From Tipula vernalis (Eukaryota > Arthropoda > Insecta > Diptera > Tipulidae), in contig OY282558.1 of NCBI GenBank assembly GCA_958295665.1, positions 30,711,045 through 30,775,044 of the forward strand: a stretch of DNA of 64,000 nucleotides, given 5' to 3'. Position 1 is the stretch's first letter; every line of letters begins with the position of its first letter. Shown piece after piece: positions 11,080 through 22,169 of the stretch. The notes under the pieces are model-generated. The model did not search any database. It was given only the letters and a program-made list of their open reading frames with translations, and was not told where the DNA came from. The position numbers and the translations under genes were made by a program.

Positions 11080-11175
11080 TTAATGACGTGGTTGGTCTTT
11101 TACAGCAAAACCTAATTCATTTACATTAAATTTGGCTTCGTAGGGTGCTTTGTTGGTTTGGTAAACACGAAAAAT
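11080..11175 (-). CDS. Candidate short 3' terminal exon, product unknown
   Basis: The minus strand reads RVYQTNKAPYEAKFNVNELG then FAVKDQPRH and stops at 11080-11082. An in-frame TGA lies directly upstream at 11176-11178. The composition is protein-like in a strongly AT-rich setting. No good splice acceptor is evident except a weak AAAG inside the frame, so this is tentative. It could share a gene with the candidate at 9758-9898 (same strand) but nothing proves it. Confidence 0.2.
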   Translation of the reverse strand: MFRVYQTNKAPYEAKFNVNELGFAVKDQPRH

Positions 11176-11389
11176 TCAAAATTAGAATTGGTATACGTTT
11201 TAGTTGCCTTAAAACTTTTAAATTTAGTTAAATATCAACTTTACCGTCAAGTGAAATCTAGTATATTTCAAAAATCACCTTAATTTTAATTTTGAATTGC
11301 AGAGTCAAATCACAAGTCTGTTAAGTGGACTAATTGAGCAATTTGTTTCTGACTTAATTTACTAACTTAAATTAATCTATGGCTTCTTC

Positions 11390-13150
11390 CCATTGGCATC
11401 CCTTAGTGTCTGTTAAACTGAATTAAACCACATCTTTGTAGTGAATTTTAGTTCAGCACAATACTGTTTAGGCTGACAATCACACCAGCAGTGCTTTTTC
11501 CTGGATTTCATTTAAGATGAGGTTCACTTTAAGATCCCTATGGAGGTCATTGTTCCTGGCATAACAAGGTGCCTCAACGATGGTCCTTAATACCATATTG
11601 TTAAATCTTTGGTTGATATATACGTTGCTCTGTTCGGTACAACTCCAAAGCTGAATACCATAAGCCCAAATCGATTTCAATATTTGCTTATAAAGTAGAA
11701 GCTTGATGAAGAAGGGGTTCTTCCCATCAGCTAATACATTTTTCTGTATTGAAGTCTTAATTCTTCACTTTTCTTCTTGACGTGTGCTTTCCATAGTAGT
11801 TTAGCATCCAGGATCATGCCGAGACACTTAGCTGTGTTCGCATGCGGTATTATTTCCCGATTTATTGTATGTTTGTAAAGTTGATGTGAACTGATTTAGT
11901 TTCATTTAGTTTTATTCTCCACCTTTTTGTCTATTTATATATTTGAGTTATAGCAGATTGTAACTTATGTGTTGATCCTATGTTGCTTTTTATAACAGCT
12001 AAGATCGCCGTGTCAGTATATAGAAGGTATAAAACCGGCCCTAATACCCTGCCTAGTGGAACTCCTGAGTTGATTTTTTTCAATTCAGAAAAGGTATCAT
12101 CTAACTTAATCCTGAAGAATCTATCTTTCAAGTAGGATTCCAGTATTTTAGCTAATTGCATTGGTAGAAGATTTCCTAACTTGTGGTTAAGTCCTTCATG
12201 CCACACTCTATCAAACGCTCGTGCAACGATTAGAAATACTGTTGAACAGTAGACGTGGCCCATAAGACGAGATTATGTGTGGTGGTTTCGCAAGGTGCAT
12301 TGCATATCACTATGCAAATGCAGAGCTTTCCTTGGCAGTTCTTTTAAGATTTCTGCACTAATAAGTTCGAGCCAGGAGCTTTTTTCATATTCATATTAGC
12401 TGTTATCTCACGCATGCCTTCTTTTGGTGTTGTCGGTTGGATTTCTTTACTTTCTTGCACAGCTTGTTCAGTTATTATTTCGGCTTCCAACGTTTAATCT
12501 TCATGTTGCTGGCATATTTTTTCGAGGTATTCAGCAAATTCTCGAGCTTTGTCTTCTTTATTTCTAACCCATTTCTCACCTGCTATTCTTATTGTGGGAT
12601 TCTGCATTTTCGGTCTTTTAATTCTTTTGCTTTGGTTTTAGTTAATTTTCTTAAACAGTTGCTGATTGATTCATCTTTCAATTCTTTGATCTCTCTTCTT
12701 AATTGTTGAGTAAGATGGTTGAAATGAGTTTTATCTTGCGGGGCCTTTGTTTGTTGCCATAATCTTCTCGCTGTTCTTTTTTCTGTTAAGAGTTCTCTAA
12801 TTTCCATAGGGTAGTTGTTTCCCTTGATTTTCTTTTTAATTTCCGAGGTATTTTTCCAAGCTGATTGCTGTACATCGTTTACAACTTTGATAACTTCTTT
12901 GTCTAATTGCTCTTCGGTCTTTAATGGATCCATTAAGTTAATTTTTTCTTTTAGCGATAGTCTAAAGCATTCCCAGTTAGTGTGATTATTTACTGAATGA
13001 TTAGAGTTTAACTTATGGCTTTCATCTACTTGTACATAATTTACAGATATGTTCTTAATTATCAAGAAATCAATCAGATCTGGAACTTTGTTTTGATCAG
13101 TTGGCCAGTAGGTTGGTTTTCCAGTTGAGACGAGAGGGCTTCACAACTGC
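11390..13150 (-). pseudogene. Jockey-type LINE ORF2 remnant
   Basis: Successive minus-strand pieces follow the order of a Jockey ORF2. About 13060-13150 holds the endonuclease end (QPTYWPTDQNKVPDLIDFL). 12589-13065 is the linker between endonuclease and RT. 12270-12590 is a frame with several stops (WVRNKEDKAREFAEYLEK). 11931-12263 is RT (ARAFDRVWHEGL, then SGVPLGRVLGPVLYLLY, with Gln of the usual PQG replaced by Leu). 11480-11680 is the C-terminal segment (KSIWAYGIQLWSCTEQSN). The YADD box is not readable in the open pieces. Most of the endonuclease domain is missing. Multiple stops and shifts mean the copy is dead. Clearly related to Drosophila Jockey-clade elements and distinct from the LINE at 1718-4618. 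Confidence 0.85.
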
Positions 13151-13407
13151 ATTTCCGTGCTCAATAAATGCAGGGCTACTGTTTGATTTAATTTCTCCAA
13201 AAGAAACTTTAAAAAAAAAATTTGTAACTTTCAAAACCCCATTCAAAAGTATTTACTTACCTTGAAATATCCTAAACATTACTTTTGCGGTTAACAAGAT
13301 CGGTTTTCTTTTATTTTTTCTTTAATTTGTTAAGGGAATACCAATCGGCCGAGCACCACAAACATCTTCTCACTTATCTACACTAATTATATCACACCAA
13401 ATGATAC

Positions 13408-15235
13408 TTAGTGTTTCTGATTTCTCGACTTTTAAATTTCTCGAGAATGAAAACGAGAAATATATTTCTTAGGATTCTTCGGTTATAACGTCAAATTAAA
13501 AACCAACGTATCGTTACACTAATTTTTGAACTATGAATATTAAATGAAACTATTTTTTTTAATTGTAAATAATAAATTTAATAATTTAATTCAAACTTAA
13601 ATCTTTAAAATTATACCAGTTTAGAACATTTTGTTTTGAGGTACAATATCCTGACAATGCGGATGAACTTGAAACTCTTTTGACATTTGCAAAATTGATA
13701 ATTTCAACTGCTCTTGCAATGACAACGTATGATTTTTAGAATAGTCCGAATTTCCTAAACTTTCGGAGCTATCGATAAACTCTTCCTCATTCGCTCCGTT
13801 CAGTTGAGTTAACAAATTCCGTGGTAATTTTAAAATTTCAGATTTAGAAGATGTACTGAAACAACATCTTTTCCTCGAATTGAAAATGAGTGTGGATTAT
13901 TCAGATACTTCATTAGAGATACAAATACTTCATTTCGCCGTTTTGAAAGTTCAGTTTTTAATGAAAGCACCAATTCTTTACTCAACTCAGTATTTTGTTT
14001 TCAAGACTATTAAATACAAACTTAAGAGCCCCTTACGCCGTTAACAAAGTGGCATCTTCCCTACTGAGGCTTTTTACAGTAATAGATAGAGGTTGGAGAA
14101 TGCCTAGTAATAAATTTTCGGTTTTGATGTGTTCTATTTTATCATTTTCTCTAACTTTAAATCACTCAATGCCTTCTTGATTGGTTTCTTAAGTCGTATA
14201 AATCGTTCAAGCAAAGATTCTAACGAGCTCCACCTGGTTTTACAGTCCGCAATTAACTTTAATTGTTTTTTTTCGACTCCGACGACGTATGTTTGAAGGA
14301 TGTTTTTCCGTACGGGAGAGTTTCGAAAAATGTTTACAGTTTCCTAATTTGAGTGATTGGAGCTGAAATTGTTGGTCATAATAAATTATTTAAAATTTCG
14401 ACGGTATCTAGTTCTGAGTTTCTCCATGTTAATGACATATTCGTTTTTGTTAATATATAAGACTTTAATAACAGCCAAATGAGTTCCATGATTGTAACAC
14501 AGTGGTTGGTGGGAAGGAGACGACCTACCAAATTTTTGCATCACAGCAGCCCCATCCGACATAACGCTAATAATATCATTTTTCATTTCAATTCGAAATG
14601 ATTTTAGTTTGTCGTTGACTAAATTTAAAATCCGCCGAACAACTCGACACTCGTCCATTCGTCCAGGGATATGCTAAACTTTTTGTTGCTGCTTTTTAGA
14701 AAATTAATTTTATTTAGTAACTCAAGTTTTTTAGTTTCAGAAAATTTAATGACTAGTTCCTTTACATCTGAAGGGTTTTCGGAAAATAGTTAAATCCCTT
14801 AGCGATCATACTTTGTCGAATAAAGTTACTTTTTGTAATTCTGTGGAAAGAAAACCCATCAACAGCAACTAATTGAGCAATTACTTCACTCATCGACGGA
14901 GACTGCCTTGACACGGATTTATCGATTTTTTGAATATCAATATTGATTTGAACACATCTCTTATGCTCGGGACTACTTCTTCCACTGGTACTCGGCTCTG
15001 GCTCTTTTCTTTTCAAAGAATGTATGGCATTCAAATGTCTATGAAGACCAGTGGTTGCAGTTCCTTTACATAATATGGTTTTACCACGAATATTGCAGTT
15101 TGATGCATATTTATTGTTTTTGGTAAAATGTTGCCAAACATCATCGTTTGGTCGTAAATGGTGAAAGTTTTAAAAATAATTTTAAAAAGCAGCTCGAGAA
15201 ATTCTCGAGAAATATTTCTCGAGAAGAAACACTAA
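13408..15235 (-). mobile_element. hAT DNA transposon with both termini and target-site duplication
   Basis: The 11 bp ends TTAGTGTTTCT (13408-13418) and AGAAACACTAA (15225-15235) are perfect inverted repeats. They are flanked by 8 bp AATGATAC (13400-13407) and ATTGATAC (15236-15243), one mismatch apart, the length expected for hAT insertions. Subterminal regions at both ends carry repeated TTCTCGAGAA-type motifs, probable transposase-binding sites. The element is 1,828 bp, shorter than usual autonomous hATs, with a damaged transposase on the minus strand. Confidence 0.88.
13621..15150 (-). pseudogene. hAT transposase remnant with BED-type zinc finger
   Basis: Read from high to low coordinates. 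About 15040-15150 encodes a BED finger (VWQHFTKNNKYASNCNIRGK, then GLHRHLNAIH) in which the second cysteine of the first pair is Arg. 14762-15034 contains LVAVDGFSFHRITKSNFIRQ, the hAT entry region. 14386-14658 contains VMSDGAAVMQKFGRSS and NHGTHLAVIKVLY, part of the RNase H-like core. About 13990-14270 contains LIADCKTRWSSLESLLERF. 13621-13815 is an acidic linker with LSLQEQLKLSI. The C-terminal hATC dimerisation domain is not seen and may be deleted. Frameshifts separate the pieces, so the protein is non-functional. Confidence 0.8.
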
Positions 15236-15243
15236 ATTGATAC

Positions 15244-16619
15244 TAAACGCACAATGAATTTAAAAGCCGATATAATTTTTAAAAATAATTCACTTTTACA
15301 TCAATTATTCGAAGTGTTAAAGAAAATTACAACAACTGCCAATTTGTATTTTAATGAATTCGCTAACCCATTGATTTGTTGTAAATTTTCCGAAACAAAA
15401 AATTTTCGTTGATTTCTGTAAGGGTTTGAAAAGTTGTATTAATGATTCGCTGGCTCCTCCATAAGCCCGACTAAGGGATAAGAAAGAAATGGGAATGCTA
15501 TATAAGACAAAAAGGGAAGGTAGCCAATTTACTCACTTCGCCATGACATCTCTAATGGCTGCCAAAGTTTCTTGATTATGGCACTTTAACAAATTTTAAT
15601 GAATATGGTTTATGCAACCTCATAGCTTAATATAGTTTTTCCATAAATTAGTTTTCACTGATTTATAATAGTTCAGCAGTTAGTTACGACACTTAGGTAA
15701 AGTTTTTATTTAATAGTTGGTACTAGAAAAAAGAAAAGGGAAGAAAGAGTGATTTCCCACATGTTTTATTTGAAAAATTTGAGTTTTTCCTCGTTTCTAA
15801 TTCCTTTATAAAAGCTTTGTTTATTAGATTATGGTACGAAAATAATTCGTTGCAGAATGGACAGCCAAAATATTATCAAGTATCTAAGTTAGTAACAATA
15901 TACACAGTCAAGCTTTGTTAGGCAATATCGTTATATGGATCGCACATTTACATGTGATAAATTACTCGCATAATTTAGTTATGAAAATTTTTAATTTAGA
16001 AGGAGTTCTAAGCTTAGTATGGTTTGTCTGGCTTAATTTAAATTTTAATCCATAGCCCTTTATTAAACCACAGTAACGAAAAATTACATAACACGCATAA
16101 GTCAATAAGGATTCGGATGATTTAAATCTGTTGCTCTACCAATTGTGAGTAATGATTGGTCCTGCTACTATGCTTAGTAAATGGTTTAGACGCTATTGCT
16201 ATAATTACGGTGGACAACTAATGGAAATTTAAGAACTTGAAACTACTAAAGTAAACTAAGATTAAGAGTCCTTAGTAGATACTCCTTTTTGTTTGCTGCA
16301 ACACTAAAAACTTCGATTTGGTATAGTATTGTGTTTTGCCAAAATTAGATGGTATCTAACGACAAAGATTTGAAATCAATTAGATGTCAATTCGAGTTGA
16401 ACTAGTTTCCATTTAACGAATATTTAATTAATTGTAACAAAAAGTTATCCGAAACTACAAGAACTACCGAATTCTAAAATTGTTTTACCCGTAAAAAGTA
16501 ATTTTTAAATTATTAATTTCCAAATATTCCAAATTTTACTAACTATTTTCTTCCTCTATTCGAATTTTTAATTTTTAAATCAAATTCTTATTTTCAAATT
16601 TAAGTAGTAAATCATAGTA
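15244..16619. other. No recognised gene
   Basis: AT-rich sequence between the hAT element and a MITE. All frames are closed by frequent stops and no domain or repeat was recognised. Confidence 0.5.
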
Positions 16620-17485
16620 TTAAAGTTAGCCGAAAGATATAAAATGTCGGTAATGCAGATAGTGTCTTGGCTATATCAGCCGAAAGTTACCAGCCGACAT
16701 ATTTCAGCCGAAACATATATTTTAAATAAAATGAAAAATTAACAAAACAATCTAGAAACTGGTATTTTCATTAAGTGAATTTACGGCTGAAAAAAGGCTC
16801 ATTTTGGTTTGTCACTGTTTACCATAGGAATTATACTTAAAATTTCATCAGAAAAGCTAAATATAAAATTAAAAAATTTGTATAAATTCAACCTTTAAAG
16901 TGTGATGTCTGGAAATTAATTAAATTAATAAGCCTTACCAACAATTATCCCTTGAAAAATTATCAGGGCAAGTTTCATGTGGGGAGCTCGGGAAAATTCG
17001 TTTGAATGAAAAGCCCATATAAAACTAAAAAATTTGTATAAATTCAACCTTTAAAGTGTCATGTCTGGAAATTATTTCAATTAGTGTGCCTTACCAACAA
17101 TTATCGCTTGAAAAATTATCAGGGCAAGTTTCTTGTGGGGAGCTCGGGAAAATTCGTTTGAATGAAAAGCCCATATAAAACTAAAAAATTTGTATAAATT
17201 CAATCTTTAAAGTGTCATGTCTGGAAAGTATTTGTAGTCTTGTTTAAAGTGTCATGTCTGGAAAGTAGCGTTTCTGATGAAATTTTAAGTATAATTCCTA
17301 TGACAGTGACAAACCAAAATGAGCCTTTTCTCAGCCGTAAATTCACTTTATGAAAATTCTAGTTTCTAGGTTGTTTTGTTATTTTTTCATTTTTTTAAAA
17401 ATATGTTTCAGCTGATATAGCCAAGACACTATCTGCATTACCGACATTTTATATCTTTCGGCTGAAAACTTTCGGCTAACTTTAA
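16620..17485. mobile_element. MITE / foldback element with ~200 bp inverted repeats and internal tandem repeats
   Basis: The ends TTAAAGTTAGCCGAAAG (16620-16636) and CTTTCGGCTAACTTTAA (17469-17485) are exact inverted repeats. With short indels the complementarity extends about 200 bases inward on each side (through ATGTCGGTAATGCAGATA and GGCTCATTTTGGTTTGTCAC). The termini begin with TTAA, which could be a 4 bp TTAA target duplication. The core consists of about 155 bp tandem repeats. There is no coding capacity. A related element lies at 37995-38612. Confidence 0.85.
16862..17268. repeat. Tandem repeats of ~155 bp inside the MITE
   Basis: The block beginning ATATAAAA(C/T)TAAAAAATTT recurs at about 16862, 17018 and 17173. 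Each contains TTTAAAGTGTCATGTCTGG, and the first two also carry CAAGTTTC and GGGGAGCTCGGGAAAATTC. The third is truncated and followed by a fourth partial copy of the TCATGTCTGGAAAG segment at about 17243-17267. Confidence 0.85.
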
Positions 17486-17694
17486 CAAGGTTAGTAAATC
17501 GATCTTTGAGTAACAAATTTCTAATAACAATTTTAATAATTGGATAGGTTTTGGTTCTATACTTTTATTCAAATATTGAAAATTCTTAAATAGAATTTTG
17601 TAGATCTGGTCATTTTGATGTTTAATTTTATTTTTCAAATTTTGTTGAAATATCCCAACGGAATTTTTGCACCTCAAAACGGAACTTCATTACT

Positions 17695-18130
17695 CTTATT
17701 TTCCCTCATTATTCAATCAATATTCGCACATTATTCACCCTTTATTCCCTGATTATTGAATTGATTCTTTTTTACTAAATATCACGGATTATTTACTTAC
17801 TATTCACTGATTATTCACTAATAATTTAAGTATTATTCAGTTTCCATTGTGTCATTCAATATTCTGTCGTTGTTCATTATTTTTGTCAGTGATTAATAAT
17901 TATTTCTTTCATTATTCACTTACTATTCGCACATTAATCACTTAGTAGTTTCTCATTATTCACTCAATAATCATTAATACGAATAAAGGAAAAAGTTTTT
18001 CAGTGTATAAGGAATGAATAGACAGTGAATAATAAATAGCTGATTAATGAGTGACTAACCAGGGAATTATAAAAGAATAATGAGTAAAATAGAGTGTTAA
18101 AAGGCCAGTTAGTAATAAATGAATAATGAC
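17695..18130. repeat. Degenerate TTATTCACT short-repeat tract that switches strand
   Basis: From about 17695 to 17970 the sequence is rich in ATTATTCACT-like words (TTATTCACC, TTATTTACT, TTATTCACTAA). From about 18010 to 18130 the complementary words AGTGAATAA and GAATAATGA dominate. The tract is thus a low-identity inverted minisatellite with its switch point near 17985. No genes lie within it. Confidence 0.65.
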
Positions 18131-18147
18131 TGACCGCTCTCTCAGCT

Positions 18148-18217
18148 CACTGAGTCTGCACAAAAAGTTGAAATTATTATTGTATATAATTTCAACATTT
18201 AGCTAGCCAACTCAGTG
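18148..18217. repeat. Imperfect hairpin
   Basis: CACTGAGT (18148-18155) pairs with ACTCAGTG (18210-18217), and GTTGAAATTAT (18167-18177) pairs with ATAATTTCAAC (18186-18196). Internal loops of about 11 and 13 bases separate the two stems, with an 8-base terminal loop. It may be a MITE remnant or just part of the neighbouring inverted tract. Confidence 0.5.
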
Positions 18218-21200
18218 TTAAGAAATGTGTAAAAGAGGCGGTGACAATTATATAGGAATTTGTGTATTAATGTAATTCGCTAATACTTACACAGTACTTT
18301 CTGTATAGCAAGTAACTTGCGGTGCGTATAAGTTCAGTTGTCATCATTTGTTCGAAACTGGATTAATTATCTTATTATTTTCAGAATATTAACTTCAAGT
18401 TAAGTAAAAAATTAAATAATGATTCTTGGAATCTAGCCTCAAAATGGGTGTTAAAAGACTGTTCGTAAAAAGTAATATTCTTCTTCGAGCTAAACCCATT
18501 AAAATGGGATTAGGACTGATAGCGTACTAGAGATTACATGAATTAATTAAAATTAAAATTAAAATTCCTTAATTAGCTATCCAAACCATTATCTTTAACT
18601 TTCTTAGTTTTTCAATTATGACCGGACTAGGGTACAGACCTTCCATTAGACCGAAACTAAAGACGAATTCTACGTCAAAACCTCTTCATTTCCTGAAATT
18701 AAATAACAAAAGTTACTTAGTTACAATTAGACAATAACGTATTAAAATTTATTTAGGGACTGAGTTGAAAATATAAACAACGGAAAAAATGCTTACAAAT
18801 TTCTTCTAAAAATTGAAGATCTTGACTGTGGCGGGACCTTTATTTTTCGTCCCATCACGTTTAGTAGCATCTTTATTCAAATAATAATCAAAGCTTTTCG
18901 AAGACCGTGTGACAATAATAATCAAGTGAATAATCAAAGTTTTGTGATTTGTTCCTACTCGTGGCATGGTAGTCTTTTAACAGAATAAATTTGAAATTTT
19001 GAAATCTAATTTAAAAATGTTAAACCATTTCACAATATGGAAAACACCAAGAGCTCATTCTAATGTAATAAATGTAAAAATTTGTCTTCAGTATAAGTCT
19101 ACCCTTTCGTTAAACGTTGTATGAATTTAAATTCATAAAGTTTTATCAAACTTTTTTGTTCCCCGAAACGCGTAAACTTTTCAACCGTAATTTTTATATG
19201 ACAAATATAAACTCACATATTCAGTACCTACAAATGGGGTAATATCAACATATTTTTTTTTGTTATAAGTACTTAATACAAATACCGGGTTCTTATATCT
19301 TTCAATATTTATCTTTCATATGATATCATATGTCATACATACGAGTATACGCAGACAGTTTAGAGAGAGATACATAAAATATTGATAAATCTTATAAAAT
19401 TGACAACACTCACGTAATATTTTCCGAATTTTTGATTGATTTTTATTCAATGTGGGTTAAATATTATTTCGGGTACATAATATGTACTATATAGCATATA
19501 TATACAATTGGATTACTTAAGTGCGCTGCTATATTTGTTTGTGGTAAATAAATACACATGAGATTTTAGTGATAATGGATTAATAACTCAGATGATGACA
19601 ACAATGCATTGGTCTCGCTGTATATATTATCGATATATCTAGCGAAAGAACCATAAAAATTCCAAATTCTTAAAAGAATTTTTTGTTTGCGCTGCGCTCT
19701 CGTCACAAAATCCATGATAATGAGTGTATATGCGCGAGTGTATCCCTTACAAAATTTATACGAATGGAATTATTATTATTTAAACACTTTTATTACATGG
19801 TTTTTAGTATTTATGCTTCTTAAAGTACATTTTTGATGTGCAAAAAAAAATTAAATACAAGTTGGTTGTATTACAACTAAATATTACGTGAGGTGAATTC
19901 AATTTTATATATTGTATGTTATTTTTTGGCGTAATATGTTTGCTCGTAGCATGATAGGAAATTCTTTTTTTTTTCAAATCAAGAATTTAAAAAATATTAC
20001 ATTTTAACATTCTCATGAATAAGTGAATAATTAGGAAAACTATATTTACGAGTGCGCACTACAGTATGTCATTATGGTATTGGAACGTAAGAAGAAATAT
20101 TTACAAAATTCGCTCATATACAAGAGTACAGATATATACCTGAGATGAACATAAATTTTATCTTTATACCATTATGGATATTGAATATTATATTGATATA
20201 AATTTCATAATAACTCAATTGGTAATAACTCTATATTTTATTGACCAAAAATATGAAAGAAATCAACCCTCACAACAGATTTCTTATTACATAAATATTT
20301 CGAGATTTCTTAAGGGATTTTGAAGATTATATAAATAAAAAATATCCACATATATGTACAATATGAAATTGATATTTTATTTATTTTGTTGAGTGTATAC
20401 GCGATATTGTGTGGTTTTGAAGTAAACTGCAAATATACAACCGCGCTACAACGCAAAAAAAAAAAAAAAATCTTTTGATATTTTTGTATCCAACATATCC
20501 TTTTTAATAAAATATCCTTGTTTTTTTCTATCCTATGATGTACATATAAAAATAAAATGTTTTTTTTTTAAAATCATTCAACCAAAACCATTAAGCGATT
20601 CCTTTTTAACATTTTATAGTGCGGCGTTCACCATACATGGCGATCAATTCTTGATTGCTCAATTTAATTTTATTTTTATTGATAAAAATTATATATTTAT
20701 GTGTATTTATATATGAAAGGATATTAAGGATGCAGATATTGATAAGGAACGAACAAAAAAAAAAATTGATGATTGATTATAGGTAAATATAAATTAAGGG
20801 CTGAATCACCTTACTTACAATATAAGTCCATTTAGATTTTAGATCGAACAATAAATTTTCATATTCCCTTTCCATGTGCATATACTAGTCCTGCCGTAAA
20901 TTTTTATCAAAATTCTGTAATCATTTTTATGTATCGTAAATAAAAATATATATTTTTGATGTCAATATTTCTCACATGAAACATAAATTGAAAATACATG
21001 ATGGGTAATAAGGATCCAGAGTTTTTCCTCCTAACATTTTTCTTTTCGTACATCTTCAATGTATGTATATCGTTTCGATTTCATATGATTGCAAGGGAGG
21101 AGAGAACGAAACTTTTTTTTTTTAACTAAAATACTGGACTTAAAGGATGTATGTGAATATTTTGCCTCCTATATCGTTGATGTTTAGACTAAAAGCTCGC

Positions 21201-22169
21201 ATTGAGATATGATTCTACTATACATTTGAAAAAAAGTTTCGTTCAAATTTTTAACTCATTCATTGGCCAAAGATCAACAACTTTAATACTTTAACAAAAA
21301 AACAATTTTCCAAAAGGATTTTCATTTTATTCTTATCATCAATATATATTTTATGAAGTAATATAGAAATTTATGAATCAATTCATATATGTATATATAA
21401 AAGATGTATACTCGTTTCATTACTGTAATGCTGTGTACATACAGAGATCTTGAGGGTAATGATAGACAATAAAATAAATTTAATAGAAAATTAAGTAGAC
21501 AGAATTCGGTTAATTACCTCATACAATTTATACAAAACAAAGGCATATAAATTTACCTCATACGCATAAGGTAATTATTCCTCTATCTGTGCTAATGTTA
21601 GCTATATATATACATACATTTCGTCTATAATTTGATTTTAATGAGATTCACCGGAACAATTTATTTGAGTAAAATTATTTGAGGTTTTGATAGTCCATGA
21701 TTAATCGATATATGTATACACGTATACAGACCAAGTTCATACCTTTCAACTATGTGAATACATTAGAAATTTATGCAAAAATACTTTCCAACACATAAAA
21801 TTATAGTCATGCTTCATAAATGTCGCGGCATACATAAATATACATACACTTAAAATTAAACAAAAAAATCAAATTCGCGTCATGTCACGTCAAATTTTCA
21901 CCGGACAATTTTTTGTTTTTATTTTTTACATTTTATATAAATAAATAAAAAAAAAAATTAAAACATAAAATATCAATTTTGAATTTTAATTTAATAATCA
22001 TGTTATAGTAGAAAAAAATTAACATTTTAGAGATGGTTCGTTGGATAGACCGCGATCGAGTACATACATGAATGTCTTTCTTATTCATTATTATTTGTAA
22101 AAAAAATAAAAACACTTACGAGATGGATGGGAAAATTATGCTTTTTATAGCGGCCTGTTGTGTGTCTAT
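18218..22169. other. AT-rich island, no recognised gene
   Basis: Simple-sequence A/T tracts and TATATA/CATACATA runs, no transposon signature. At 20606-20665 on the minus strand a short GC-richer frame reads LSNQELIAMYGERRTIKC and stops. It could be a tiny terminal exon, but no clear acceptor is seen. The rest shows only short chance frames. Confidence 0.45.

Larger units (their letters stand above)
8640..11390. other. AT-rich low-complexity island
   Basis: T-tracts (including 9609-9632), AAT and TTTTA-type repeats and TATATA runs dominate. No transposon was recognised. Two short GC-richer minus-strand open frames at 9758-9898 and 11080-11175 stand out and are listed separately. This looks like intronic or intergenic sequence rather than transposon debris. 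Confidence 0.5.

Noticed and set aside
12437..12709. 90-codon plus frame rich in Phe and Ser
   Set aside because: Antisense of the Jockey ORF2 remnant.
16620..17268. CRISPR-like array from the regularly spaced repeats
   Set aside because: The units are ~155 bp with no short-repeat/unique-spacer pattern and lie in a MITE of eukaryotic DNA.
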